A stretch of 64,000 nt of DNA from Spiroplasma endosymbiont of Labia minor (GTDB lineage: Bacteria > Bacillota_I > Bacilli_A > Mycoplasmatales > Mycoplasmataceae). Positions within the stretch are counted from its first letter, which is position 1, and each line of letters opens with the position of its first letter. The stretch is taken from contig NZ_OZ026465.1 of the NCBI RefSeq assembly GCF_964019845.1, positions 434,001-498,000 of the forward strand. The letters are read 5' to 3'. Shown one piece after another: positions 43,103-52,694 of the stretch. The translations under genes were made by a program, and so were the position numbers. The notes beneath the pieces are model-generated. The model ran no database searches. It saw only the letters and a list, made by a program, of their open reading frames with translations, and was not told the origin of the DNA.

Positions 43103-44523
43103 ATGATATTAAATACTCTAAATGAACACAGTTTTTTAAAATTAAATTATGAACAAACTATAAATGAAATTAAAATTAAAAACGATAAATCTATTATCTA
43201 TGATATTAAAGAATACTTTGAAAGTATCGATTTAGAAATTAGAAATTCAAAGTGAAGAAAAGCAAATGGATGAATAATTCACGGAACTAGACAACGACAA
43301 ATTTTAACAACACATGGTCTTATTATTTTTATGAGAACAGTGTACAAAAATAAATTTACAAAAAAATATGCAATTTTAGCTGATCCATATTTAAAAATTG
43401 AAAAATATGAAAAGATCAGTAAAGATTTCAAATTTAAAGTGTTATCTGTTATTGAAGGTGGCGAAAGACAAAAAGATATTATTAAAATGACAAATAATTT
43501 TATTAGTCAATCTTCGGTATCAAGAATTATAAATTATTATGATTTAAAAAAAGAATATGAAAATTGTATAAATCTTTCAATAAATAATTTTTCTAATGAT
43601 AATCAGAATTTTAAATACATATGTGATGTTACAAATCAAAATAATATTTATATTGATATAGATGATACTTTTACTACTTTAAAATGTAATAATAAAAAAC
43701 TAAATATCGAATTAGAATAGCGATAGCTAGAACTGGCAATGATTATGGTGTTTTAATGAATAAGAGAGTTTTCATTAAGATGTATAAAATTGGAACTATT
43801 ATTAATACTGAAAAATATTTAAACTGATTAATGTCACAAATTTCAATGACATATGGTGATATTAAATATAAGCAATTATTTGTATGTGGTGATGGAGCAG
43901 GTTGGATAAAAAATATTGCAAAGGATTTAAATGCTTTATTTATTTTAGATAAATTTCATTTATTTCAAGTACTTAGAAAGTGTTTTTCATATAGAAAAAA
44001 GGGCACTGCAAACTATCACATATATAATTTTTTAACACAAGTTATAAAAAATGATCATGATATAAATTCTGCAATTATTGTGTTGCAAGATTTATTAAAA
44101 AATACAACATATTGGCAAAATGAATATGATAAAGAAAATGTTAGAGAAGCATTAAATTATATTAAAAATAATTATAGTGGTATTGATATTTGAAAGAGAA
44201 AAGACATTTGTACTGGATGTTATGCAGAATCAAATATTAGTCATTTAATCAAATCTGTTAAAGGATATGGAGCTAAAATTTATAATGTTAAAACATTTAC
44301 TAATTTGTTATATTTAAAACTAGCTATTGTAAATAAAGTTAGATTAATTGAATTTATAAGATCAGAAACTGAAGAAGAGTTTAATATTTTAATATCAAAA
44401 AATAGAGATTTTGAGTTTTTAGATGATAAAAAATATAAACTCAAAAATATTTCCATCCCAATTTTAAATCATAAAGATACAGGTTTGAAAATTAAACTTA
44501 AAACAATAATTTATAAATATTAA
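43103..44523 (+). pseudogene. ISLre2/UPF0236-type transposase, frameshifted
   Basis: DDE-type transposase gene in two frames. The first part (to TAG at 43718) has WRKANGWIIHGTRQRQI and the first acidic block IYIDIDDTF. At the run AAAAAAC (43694-43700) a -1 shift continues as KYRIRIAIARTG, then FVCGDGAGWIKN (second acidic block), LDKFHLFQ and a CYAESNISHLIKS block near the end. One missing A repairs it. A typical slippery heptamer is not in the correct register, so this is more likely inactivation or a sequencing error than programmed frameshifting. Confidence 0.82.
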
Positions 44524-44527
44524 ATTT

Positions 44528-44577
44528 TAACCCTTTGAATAAAGGGTTTCAGTAAGTCGGTGTCCGACGTTTTTTTG
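44528..44577 (+). terminator. Two consecutive terminator hairpins after the transposase
   Basis: ACCCTTT...AAAGGGT around 44530-44548, then GTCGG/CCGAC (44556-44560 with 44564-44568) followed by GTTTTTTT. The second is a strong rho-independent terminator at the 3' side of the insertion sequence. Confidence 0.75.
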
Positions 44578-44580
44578 AAA

Positions 44581-44606
44581 AGTAAAAATTGTATACAATT
44601 TTTACT
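44581..44606. repeat. 26-bp perfect palindrome
   Basis: AGTAAAAATTGTA (44581-44593) followed directly by its exact reverse complement. It contains GTATAC at the centre, which recurs at 44623-44628 and 44679-44684. Candidate recombination or regulator-binding site at the right edge of the insertion sequence. Confidence 0.6.
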
Positions 44607-44622
44607 ACAAAAAATACTGGTT

Positions 44623-44684
44623 GTATACACAAAAACACGTTAAGAAAGCCGATGAAGTCGGTCTTTTAGTGTTTTATGTATACG
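44623..44684. repeat. Imperfect ~60-nt inverted repeat with GTATAC ends
   Basis: GTATACACAAAAACAC on the left pairs imperfectly with GTGTTTTATGTATAC on the right; nested inside, AAGCCGA pairs with TCGGTCTT. A long hairpin of this kind at an element edge may be an insertion-sequence end or an RNA structure. Confidence 0.5.
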
Positions 44685-44931
44685 CCCCCTTATCCTGCTA
44701 GGTCAAATTTTGCAAATTTTACCGTAGGAAAAAAATATTTTATTAAAGGTATTTACATTTACTAAAAAGGGTTTATACTAAAAATGAATATAAAATTAGT
44801 TTTGATTTTATAAATTTCTTTTAATTCTCTTAAAAAATAGAGAAAACCAACAACCATGAATAACGACCTAAATAAACAAGATATTGCAAGAGTAAAAGTG
44901 TTATTATAATAATTAAGAGGTGTTCTTTATT
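44685..44931 (+). other. Non-coding gap with small ORF remnant
   Basis: Starts with an unusually GC-rich CGCCCCCTTATCCTGC. A 17-codon reading frame (MNNDLNKQDIARVKVLL, about 44856-44909) without a Shine-Dalgarno may be the 5' remnant of a displaced gene. Nothing else is supported. Confidence 0.3.
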
Positions 44932-45534
44932 GTGATTAAAAAAGTATTAAGTATGTTATCTTTAGTTTCTATTTCAACAGTTTCTTTGTCTTCGATTGTT
45001 TCATGTTCAAATGAGGAAAGCCTTAATTTAACAGATAATGATATTCAATTAATTGAAAATATTTCACAAAAAACAAATTCATTAAAATTGAATGATAATG
45101 ATAATATAAATTCTATTTTTCAAAAATCTATTGAAAGTAAAAGGCAAGATATTTTTGAGGAATTTAAACTTGAAACAAAATATACTGAAAATGAATTATT
45201 GCATAAACATGCTGAATTTAATAATTATAAATTATGAATATTATTTTTTTCATATGATTACGACACTAAATTAGTACTTCATGACGAATATGGTTATTTG
45301 TATAATATGGAATTACGTGGTTTTGATAATTCTGAAAGTATATCTGTAAATATTAAAGATTATAGTATGTTAATTTCCGATACATTTGAATGAAAAACAG
45401 ATGGTGAAAATTGAGATTATGTTAAATCGCATATTTTCATAAGCATAGGTGATGTTAGGCAACACTTAGAATTTCCAACGGAAGATGAAAAACCATACTT
45501 TTCAGGAATATTATTAAAAACATCATTTGAATAA
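44932..45534 (+). CDS. Lipoprotein
   Basis: 200 aa starting at GTG, with AAGAGG upstream. Signal peptide and lipobox (SLSSIVSC, Cys about 24) followed by an acidic mature domain. Function unknown; it sits between two transposase genes and may be cargo or part of the ICE's surface-lipoprotein set. Confidence 0.72.
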
Positions 45535-45558
45535 ATAGAGCATTTGCTCTATTTTTTA
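45534..45558 (+). terminator. Rho-independent terminator
   Basis: AATAGAGC (45534-45541) pairs with GCTCTATT (45546-45553) around ATTT, followed by Ts; the stem begins on the lipoprotein stop codon. Confidence 0.8.
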
Positions 45559-45591
45559 TTTTATAATCAATATATATGGAGAAAATACTAT

Positions 45592-46737
45592 ATGTTATTT
45601 GATAGAAGATATGAATACATACAAATTTTAAAAGAAAAAAAATTAAAGTTAGAATTAAGAGATTATCAATTATTTAAAAATAGAGATAAAAAAAGATATA
45701 TCCCCGTTAAGATAAAACCCAGAACAATAACAACAGAGTTTGGAAATTTAGCTTTCGAAAGACATATCTATAAGTATTATAGCAATAAAAAATGAAAATA
45801 TATTGCTTTACTTGATAAAGAATTGAATTTAAAAAAATATTCAAAATTAGATTTATCTTTAATTGAATTAATAAAAGAGCAATTAGGAACTGGAAAGCGA
45901 TATCGAGACATTATTGATATGTACCCAGAAGCGAAATTATCACCAATGACAATTTCGCGTATTTTTAAATCAATTAAAAATGATTATAAAAGAAATTCTG
46001 TAACTAAAAAAATTATATTAAAAGATAAGCAAATAGTCTATATTTTTACGGATGATTCATTTGTTAATGTTGTTAAATTTAATAGAGAAAAGAGAAGATT
46101 GTATAAATCTAAAAAGGATACTCAAATTAGATCTATATCATTTTCTACTGGTTTTGAACCAAAAACTATTAATAAAAAGAGAAGAAAATTACAAAACAAA
46201 AGAGTCTCTTTCTTAATTGGTAAAGATGAGAAATTAAATAGAGAAGAATTGGCATTATGAGTCAGAGAACAAGGCAATATTTTTTATGAAAATTTTGATA
46301 ATGCTCAATTAATTATTGGTGGAGATGGAGCGCAATGAATTAAGAATTTAGCATATGAATTAGGTGGTAAATATATTTTAGATAGATTTCATGCAGTAAG
46401 AGAATTAAAACGTGTATTTTATTATAGTAATATAAAAAATGGTAAGCATGTATTTAAAATAACTGTTAATTATTTTTACGCTGGAATGTATGAGGAGTTA
46501 ATGATTTTATTGAAGGAATTCTCTAAAAATAAACAATTTATAAATTATTTCAAAAACAATAAATTTGGAATTATAAATCAAGGTGAATTTTGAAATATAG
46601 GAGTATCAGCTGAATCAGATGTTTCAAGACTTGTAAAATCTGCATTGGGATATGGAAGTAAAGTATACTCATTTGAAGTGTTAAAAAATTCTTTAAATGA
46701 AAGAGCCTTTAGAATAAATAATAACTTCTTAGTTTAA
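45592..46737 (+). CDS. ISLre2/UPF0236-type transposase (divergent, intact)
   Basis: 381-aa DDE-type transposase in one open frame. HIYKYYSNKKWKYIALLDKEL near residue 55, IFTDDSFVNVV (about 152), GGDGAQWIKNLA (about 243) and ESDVSRLVKSALGYG near 345 line up with the blocks of the broken copy at 43103, but overall similarity is low. As the only intact transposase near the right repeat, it is a candidate mobilising enzyme for the whole element; DDE-transposase ICEs are known in streptococci (TnGBS) and mycoplasmas. Confidence 0.75.
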
Positions 46738-46957
46738 TAATTATAAAATTTTCTTATTTTTTAAAAAACAAATTTTAATAATTTGTAATTTTTAGCTTGT
46801 ATTTCAAAAAAATATGTAATAATAAGTGTAACAATTAAATAAGAAATCGTTTTTATTTATTCTACCTTTAAGTTATGCACCCCGCAACTCCTCCAGTCTA
46901 TTATTTATTACATTTTTTTGGTATAATTAATGGTAAGTATATGAGAGGTGTCTATAT
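46738..46957 (+). promoter_or_regulatory. Right element edge and promoter of gene at 46958
   Basis: Contains no gene. CCCGCAACTCC (46881-46891) is the right copy of the candidate att repeat, and TATAAT (46922-46927) the -10 for the next gene. The repeat therefore ends just upstream of where a -35 box would be, recalling ICEs and ISs that insert upstream of promoters. Confidence 0.45.
46881..46891 (+). repeat. Candidate right end/att repeat
   Basis: CCCGCAACTCC, direct repeat of 10178-10188, with GTTATGCA one base inside it (46872-46879). Confidence 0.45.
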
Positions 46958-48211
46958 ATGCATGTCAAAAAAATAATTGTCAAAAATTTTCTAGATCCTG
47001 ATGTACAAAGATTTGAATTTACAAATAAAGGTATATTAAAAAAGGGATCTTTTTATAGTCAAGATGAAATAAAAATTTTAGAGAATTTATTAAATGGTTC
47101 TTGACAAGCACACACTATGTCTTTTGAAAAATATTATCCTAAATTTGAAAAAAGAATTAGTGATATGAATTTAGAAATTGATGCTTTAGTAAAATTAACA
47201 GATGAAGAAATTATCTTAATTAACAGGCATTTAGAAAAAATAGAAAAACCATTAATTAAAGCAAACGTTTGATATTATCAAATTAAATGTTTTTGACCAT
47301 ACATATTTCCTGTTGTTAGATTAAAACCGGCAATTAAAGATTATAAAGATAAACCAATAGCTTTAGGCACACATTATGACATGTTTTATAAACCAAATGC
47401 AACTAAAGCAGAATTATTAACAGTTACAGGTATTTCGGCTGTCGGTAAGTTTAGAGAAACATACTATAATTATAAAAAACTAAAAATTGATAGAAATGCA
47501 AGAATTTTACATGTTGAATATTTAAAAATAATAAAATCAATTTTTAGAAATAGTGAAGCATTTATGCAAAAAATTGCTAATGTCATAGATAAAATTCCAG
47601 ATGATGATATTTTAAATTATGGTGATCAAAAAGATTTTTTCTTTAGAAATGATAGTATTGAAAAATGAGTTAATTCATTTGAATTATTTTCATCAAATTA
47701 TGATATCAAATTAGATTTTTTAGAATTATTATGAGATTACTATTTTAGAGATTTGCAATATATTTATAAAATCAGAACTTCAACGGAAGCCGTAGATATT
47801 TTGCAACATTTAGCAAAATATGGTTGTGCAAATGCTGTTGATTATCGATCATTTCAAAAAATACTACATACAACAATTAAACGTTCTGAAGATGACTTAC
47901 GTGAAAAAACAAAAAGAATGAATAGATTATTACATGATCCAAGTGTAGATAAAATTTATAGTAAATATGAAGAAATGCTACAAAAACAAGCAGATTTAAT
48001 TGATAAACAAGAAGCAGCAATTAAAAAAATTAAACCTGTTTCTGTTATTCCAATTAAACAACGTAAAAGAACACTAAAACTTGAAAAAGAAAATCAAAAA
48101 AAATCCAAAAAAGAAACCATTAGAAGAAACAAAGAAGCAGATAAAAACTTCAAAATTTCTCAAAATCGTTTACTTGAAGATAAAACAGAAAATACTAGTG
48201 ATTATTTCTAA
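46958..48211 (+). CDS. Hypothetical protein
   Basis: 417-aa soluble protein with no signal peptide. The C-terminal ~100 residues form a highly basic coiled coil (KYEEMLQKQADLIDKQEAA, KQRKRTLKLEKENQKKSKKE). The central part is helical and not recognised. SD AGAGGTG, with -10 at 46922. It lies immediately outside the candidate right end of the ICE. The stop codon is inside a terminator stem. Confidence 0.7.
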
Positions 48212-48221
48212 TCACTTTTTA
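48197..48221 (+). terminator. Rho-independent terminator overlapping stop codon
   Basis: AGTGATTA (48197-48204) pairs with TAATCACT (48209-48216) around TTTC, followed by Ts. Confidence 0.8.
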
Positions 48222-48257
48222 TTTTGCTAAGATATAATTAAAAAAAGGGTGATTCAA

Positions 48258-49538
48258 ATGGATAAAGAAAAATATCAAGATGATGATTTATTAGAAGTAT
48301 TTGATATAAAAGATCGTATAGCAATAAATAAAGATAAAATAATTTCACAAGAATCAAATGAAAGATTTTTAAATTCAATAATGGATAATTATTTTTTAGA
48401 TAATGATAATATCATTTTTTTACAAGAACACGGCTATGCTATTTTTTATTTTGATGATAATGAAAGTTGTATTTGTGGGTCAAATAAAAAATATCAAGAT
48501 TGTCATAAAAAACTTTTAAAAAGTCAAGGTGAAAATTATATAACATATGCAGAAGCTTTAAATAATGATCAAGATTACAATGAATATTTAAATATAAATA
48601 AAATTCTTATTGATAATATTTCACAAGCCTACATAAATACTGCAAAATGTAATTTTCTAGATTGTGATAGAATGGTTATAAAAACTAGTTTGGTTGATGA
48701 CAAAAAATGATTAACATCAATTAAAGTCAATTATATAGATACAAAATTAACAATTGGCAATGATTTTTTTATAAATAAAGTAGATAAAATTTTAGAATGC
48801 AATTCATTTTGTTTGGAGCATAATGATGTATTAAAAAAAATGAATAATTGAAAATCAAGTTTTTTTCTTTCAAGCGCTTTTACTTTACAACGAAATACAA
48901 TTATTTTTAATTTTGCATTAAGTGAATTTGAGAATAAATTTAATTCAATAAAAAGTGATGGTTACAAAGCATTAATGATTTATCATTTAAGAAAATTAAA
49001 ACAGGAATTTAAATCATCACTTTTACAAATCGAAAGAATAAGAAACGCTTGAAAAACGAATGATTTTTCTGATTTTAAATTGCATAATTGAAAAATAGAT
49101 AAAGTTAAAAATCAAAATTTTCAATGTTCAGATTTTTTTTATCCTCAAATAATGCCTGAAAATTTTGAAACTGTTAATTCTGTCAATAATCCATTAACAA
49201 ATATTTATAATGGTTTCGTTTTTAATGAATTTATTGATCATGAAATTATGTCAACATTTGTTTGACATAAAGATGATGATAAAATAACAAAATTTATGAA
49301 TCAATGAATTCAAAAGATTAAAACAGATAATGAAGTTCGTCATTTTATTTCAAATGTTTGTTTGATATTATCAAATGTAATTTTATTCGATGAAAATTAT
49401 TATTCAAAATTAACTAAAGATGAACAAATTTTAAATTCTGCTTTATCAAAATTTAGATTTGAAACTCCAAAAATGGGTCAAGAATATATTAAGATGAAAT
49501 TTTTTGCAGGTTTTGATAGCGGCAACGATTTATTTTAA
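48258..49538 (+). CDS. SEC-C zinc-motif protein
   Basis: 426 aa. The motif CICGSNKKYQDCH (Cys71, Cys73, Cys82, His83) is a SEC-C zinc-binding module, otherwise found at the SecA C-terminus and in many accessory proteins. The remaining ~330 residues are helical, with a second pair CNFLDC (about 134-139), and not recognised. SD AAGGGTG places the start at ATG 48258 rather than the upstream GTG. Likely accessory gene; function unknown. Confidence 0.7.
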
Positions 49539-50018
49539 TTTCTATAAACAATTATTATACCATTTGTAAAGTTGTCTTTATTGAAAAATTTGACTTTTAC
49601 CAAAATTAATTAATTGATATTAATTATCATTTATATGTTTATATTATTTGTAAAATAATTTACGATAATCATCACTGATGATTATCACAATAAACCTGGC
49701 GAGGTTTGACACGCATTTGTTTTTTGCAAACTTTTTTGAGACAACACTTTCCATAAATATAATAATCACATCCTCATGATTATTTTACTCAAATAAATTA
49801 TAAGATTTATCATCTTAACTCTAATAATATATGTATATCTTTGTTGTCTTGTTTCTAATTAAATTAAATGATAAAAGAACTCGTACCAAAATTTTAATTA
49901 GTAAAGAAAAATGCATATCATTCTTGTTTTAATTATTTTATTAAAACAATGTAATGTAATTTATAAAAAATAGTATGTCAAAATTTGACATACTATTTTT
50001 CTTTTTTAAAGAATGAGA
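49539..50018. other. 480-bp non-coding region with several inverted repeats
   Basis: No gene is supported. It holds GATAATCATC...GATGATTATC (49664-49686, 3-base spacer), AAACCT-GGCG-AGGTTT (49692-49707), AATAATCA...TGATTATT (49761-49783) and the terminator at 49965. The ATAATCA motif recurs in both orientations, as in operators or replication/transfer origins. Nothing identifies which. Confidence 0.45.
49965..50002. terminator. Bidirectional terminator
   Basis: AAATAGTATGTCAAA pairs with its complement across a single A, giving a ~15-bp stem with A-run on the left and T-run on the right. Terminates the ABC-2 transporter unit on the minus strand. Confidence 0.88.
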
Positions 50019-50861
50019 TTATTTTTCTCATTTAAATAATTTTCAGATGATTAGTATATATGAAATAATTAATAATATTTGAATTCCATATTTACAAAAA
50101 AATACTCAATTGAAATTTAAATCATCCATTCACGCTTGGGTTAAAGGATCAAATGTGTATTTAAATGGATTAATATATGAAAAAATAGATAATATTTTAC
50201 TTTCTGAAATAAAATCTGCAGGCATAAATGATCCAGATAAAAAAGCTACCGGAATAAAAATCATCATAGATATTGTTATAAATGCAGATGGTGAAACATT
50301 TTTTAAAATTGTCGATAATGTTAAACCAAATAATATACTTGTAATTATTAATAAAATTAAATTTGGAATTAATATTGCAATATTATTTCAGTGAATAATA
50401 TTTTCTCAACCGTATTTTGAACCAAAAATTGCTCCACCTCAAAGAATTGTTCATAAAAATGTGAATAACATAAATCCAATATTTAGTAAAATTATTGTCA
50501 AAATAAATGATCTTATTTTTATCTGACTTGCGCCAATTCTTTTTAACATCACACTATTTTTAAATTCTAAGATAGTTTGAGGAATAACAGATATTCCCAC
50601 AATAGATACAGCAACTTCTGCAATTGAAATAGTTAGTTTACTTAATAATGAACTTTGTTCACTACCCGGAATATGCATAAATGCTAAACCTTCTAAGAAC
50701 AATAAACATAACGGAAAGGCAATTAAGAAGAACGGAACTGCTATTCCTTTTAGATAATATTTGATAATTAATTTTAGTAATGAAATATTTTTGCTTTTAT
50801 TTTTACTTGTTGTTAAAATTTTGTCAAATTTATTTTTTTCTTTGTTAGGTTTCTTCGTTTT
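50019..50861 (-). pseudogene. ABC-2 type permease, 5' end frameshifted
   Basis: About 280 codons of an ABC-2 transporter permease: a cytoplasmic N-terminus (KNKSKNISLLKLIIKYYLKG), then about six membrane helices, with the FLSGSFMPADF loop and FKYTF near the last pair typical of drug/polysaccharide export permeases. No ATG/GTG/TTG start exists in this frame before the first helix. The other frame offers ATG at 50884 (MFKKYKHKKRRNLTKKK), which joins this one by a single-base shift in the A7 run (T7 on plus, 50833-50839). The original gene probably started there. Partner of the ATPase at 50813-51601. Confidence 0.75.
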
Positions 50862-51601
50862 TTATGTTTATATTTTTTAAACATCTCTCAAGTATAGTTA
50901 TGAACAGAACCGTATTTTTCAATTAGATCATTGATTTCACCACATTCTAATATTTTTCCATCATATATGTAGACAAATTTATTACACATATCTTCAATTT
51001 CTTGCATCATATGAGTAACTAATATCATTGATTTTCCTTTATCAATAACCATTTCTTTTATAAAATCAAATATGCTTTGCCTAACTTCAATGTCTAGTCC
51101 TGTTGAAATTTCATCAAAAATAACAAAATCAGGATTATGTATTAATCCAAGCATAATATTTACACGTTGTTGTTGTCCGCCACTTAATTTTTCAAGTGAT
51201 TTATTTTTTAAATCAAGTATCTGATAAGTTTGCATTAATGCTTCTAATTCATTTTTTGTCATTTTTATTGAATAAATTTCTAAATAATAAAGAATTAAAT
51301 CATAAACAGTTATACCAACAGGGTATTTAGATTCTTGAAATTGAATTCCAATTTTAAGATTTTCTTTTTTTACAATGTTACCACTTGATGGTTTTCTAAT
51401 GCCTGTAATAATTTCACTCAATGTTGATTTACCAGCACCATTTGGTCCAATAACTCCAATGCGATCTCCAGATTTTATTTCTAAATTTATACCTTTTAGT
51501 ATTTTATTGCTACCGTAATTTTTCTTTACGTTAATAAGTTCGATAATTAAATCATCTTTTATTTTTTCAAGATTCAAATCTTGATTTTCAATTTTTTGCA
51601 T
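50813..51601 (-). CDS. ABC transporter ATP-binding protein
   Basis: 262-aa ATPase of an ABC-2 exporter. Walker A GPNGAGKST (52-60), Q-loop GIQFQES, signature LSGGQQQR (about 141), Walker B FVIFDEISTGLD (about 160-171) and VTHMM H-loop are intact. The usual family length would end near residue 238; here no stop appears and the frame runs on (from WEMFKKYKHKK) into what looks like the permease's N-terminus, ending at 50813. This suggests a lost stop codon or a frameshift that fuses the two genes. Confidence 0.88.
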
Positions 51602-51707
51602 AATTAAAAAAGCTCCCTAATTTATTAATTTCTATTTGTTTTAAATTATCAATTTGAATAAAACAAAAATTATAGTGATTTTTATTCACATATATTTAAT
51701 TAAAAAA

Positions 51708-52379
51708 TTAAGCAGCTGGATTTTGTACCTTATGCATTAAAATTAACTGTTGTGTTTTTGCATCTAAAAATATTGAAGTAATTTTTAAATTATTTGTATA
51801 GTTATATTCATATACTGTATTTTCTTGATCAATAATAATTTGTTCAATTTTGTCTAATTTGTTTTTGCCAAAATTATTTAATGAAATTATGTATTTAATC
51901 AACGATATGATAACTATTAAAATTAACATAATAAACAGAACTAATTTGAAGATAGTTATCATTATTGTAAAAAATACTAGTACGCTTAAAAAAAGTGTTG
52001 AATAGAAAAATGAATAGTAAAAAACAATTTCTGTCATTCAACCCACATGTAAATTATGTAACGGATCAATTATTCCAGAAAGTTGTGTAAAAATAGCATT
52101 GACAACCAAAGGCATAATAATGTTTTGTGATTGTAAGATGATAATAATTATTTTTATTCAGATTATCATAACATTGTCTAAATAATCATTATTTTGTAAT
52201 TTGTTTTTTCTTAATTTATCAAATTTGTAAGATATTTTAATAAAAAAGAAAATCACATTAATTGAATAAACAGAATAAATTCAGATTGCACTTTCATAAT
52301 TTGAAAAGAAAAATAAAAAGGGTATAAAAAATGCTATGAAATCATTTAATAAAGAATAAAATTTAATTAATTTTTTCAT
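51708..52379 (-). CDS. Polytopic membrane protein, unknown
   Basis: 223 aa with about five membrane helices and a soluble C-terminus (LDKIEQIIIDQENTVYEYN...) that could be a small beta domain. Start at 52379 with GAAAGGAAA on the minus strand. It precedes the ABC-2 ATPase by about 106 bases on the same strand and may be co-expressed. The family is not recognised. Confidence 0.7.
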
Positions 52380-52530
52380 GAATTTTTATTTCCTTTCATT
52401 ATTTTTTTGTGTATAAGTAAAATATAGCATAACGAGAATATAATTTTACATAAAAAATGCTATTAATGTTTTTTCAATTAATGATGATAATAAATGTGGT
52501 TATTTAATTCAAAAAATGATAATATTTATA
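52380..52530. other. Divergent intergenic region
   Basis: No gene is seen. It separates the minus-strand membrane gene from the candidate RNA. TGATAAT (52517-52523) fits a -10 for an RNA starting near 52530; TATAAT at 52439-52444 is another. Confidence 0.35.
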
Positions 52531-52653
52531 TGCCGAGAGGCACCAAGAATATTTGTTTTTATTCTTAAATGTGTGTGGATGTTATAAAAACCGCTATACA
52601 AATTAGCGCTTCCTAATTCATACATTGCAATAGCGGGTGGGGGCGTTTTTTTT
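52531..52653 (+). ncRNA. Candidate structured RNA upstream of miaA
   Basis: Four nested or consecutive helices: TGCC-GAGA-GGCA (GNRA tetraloop, 52531-52542), AAGAATA/TATTCTT (52545-52551 with 52560-52566), CCGCTAT/ATAGCGG (52591-52597 with 52630-52636) enclosing AATTAG/CTAATT (52601-52606 with 52613-52618), then GTGGGGGCG and T8. No long reading frame. It is either an independent small RNA ending at the T-run or a leader/attenuator of miaA, which starts 42 bases later. I could not match it to SRP RNA, T-box or a known riboswitch. Confidence 0.55.
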
Positions 52654-52694
52654 GTGGTTAGATTTTATAATGTTGTATAGTTTTGGAGAAAAAG

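Larger units (their letters stand above)
10178..46891. mobile_element. Integrative and conjugative element (candidate extent)
   Basis: About 36.7 kb with a type IV secretion/conjugation gene set: relaxase (20206), TraG/VirD4 (21995), VirB2-like (25602, 38447), VirB6-like (25972), VirB3-VirB4-like (33831), surface protein (39320), DnaC-like ATPase (10368), topoisomerase (16080) and DNA methyltransferases. The limits are set on the 11-bp direct repeat CCCGCAACTCC at both ends, conspicuously GC-rich in this genome. No phage-type integrase is visible; two ISLre2-type DDE transposases lie at the right end. The presence of an ICE is well supported; its exact ends are inferred. Confidence 0.65.

Noticed and set aside
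43693-43700. Programmed -1 frameshift site in the ISLre2-type transposase
   Set aside because: A-AAA-AAC is present, but its register relative to the zero frame (AAA AAA CTA) is wrong for tandem slippage, and this family normally uses one frame.
50110-50394. Plus-strand frame opposite the ABC-2 permease
   Set aside because: The minus strand encodes a clear permease with membrane helices and a conserved loop; the plus frame is its shadow.
52531-52653. T-box, SRP RNA or known riboswitch
   Set aside because: The T-box AGGGTGG-ACCGCG core, the SRP GGAA-loop domain and familiar riboswitch cores could not be found. Kept only as an unassigned structured RNA.
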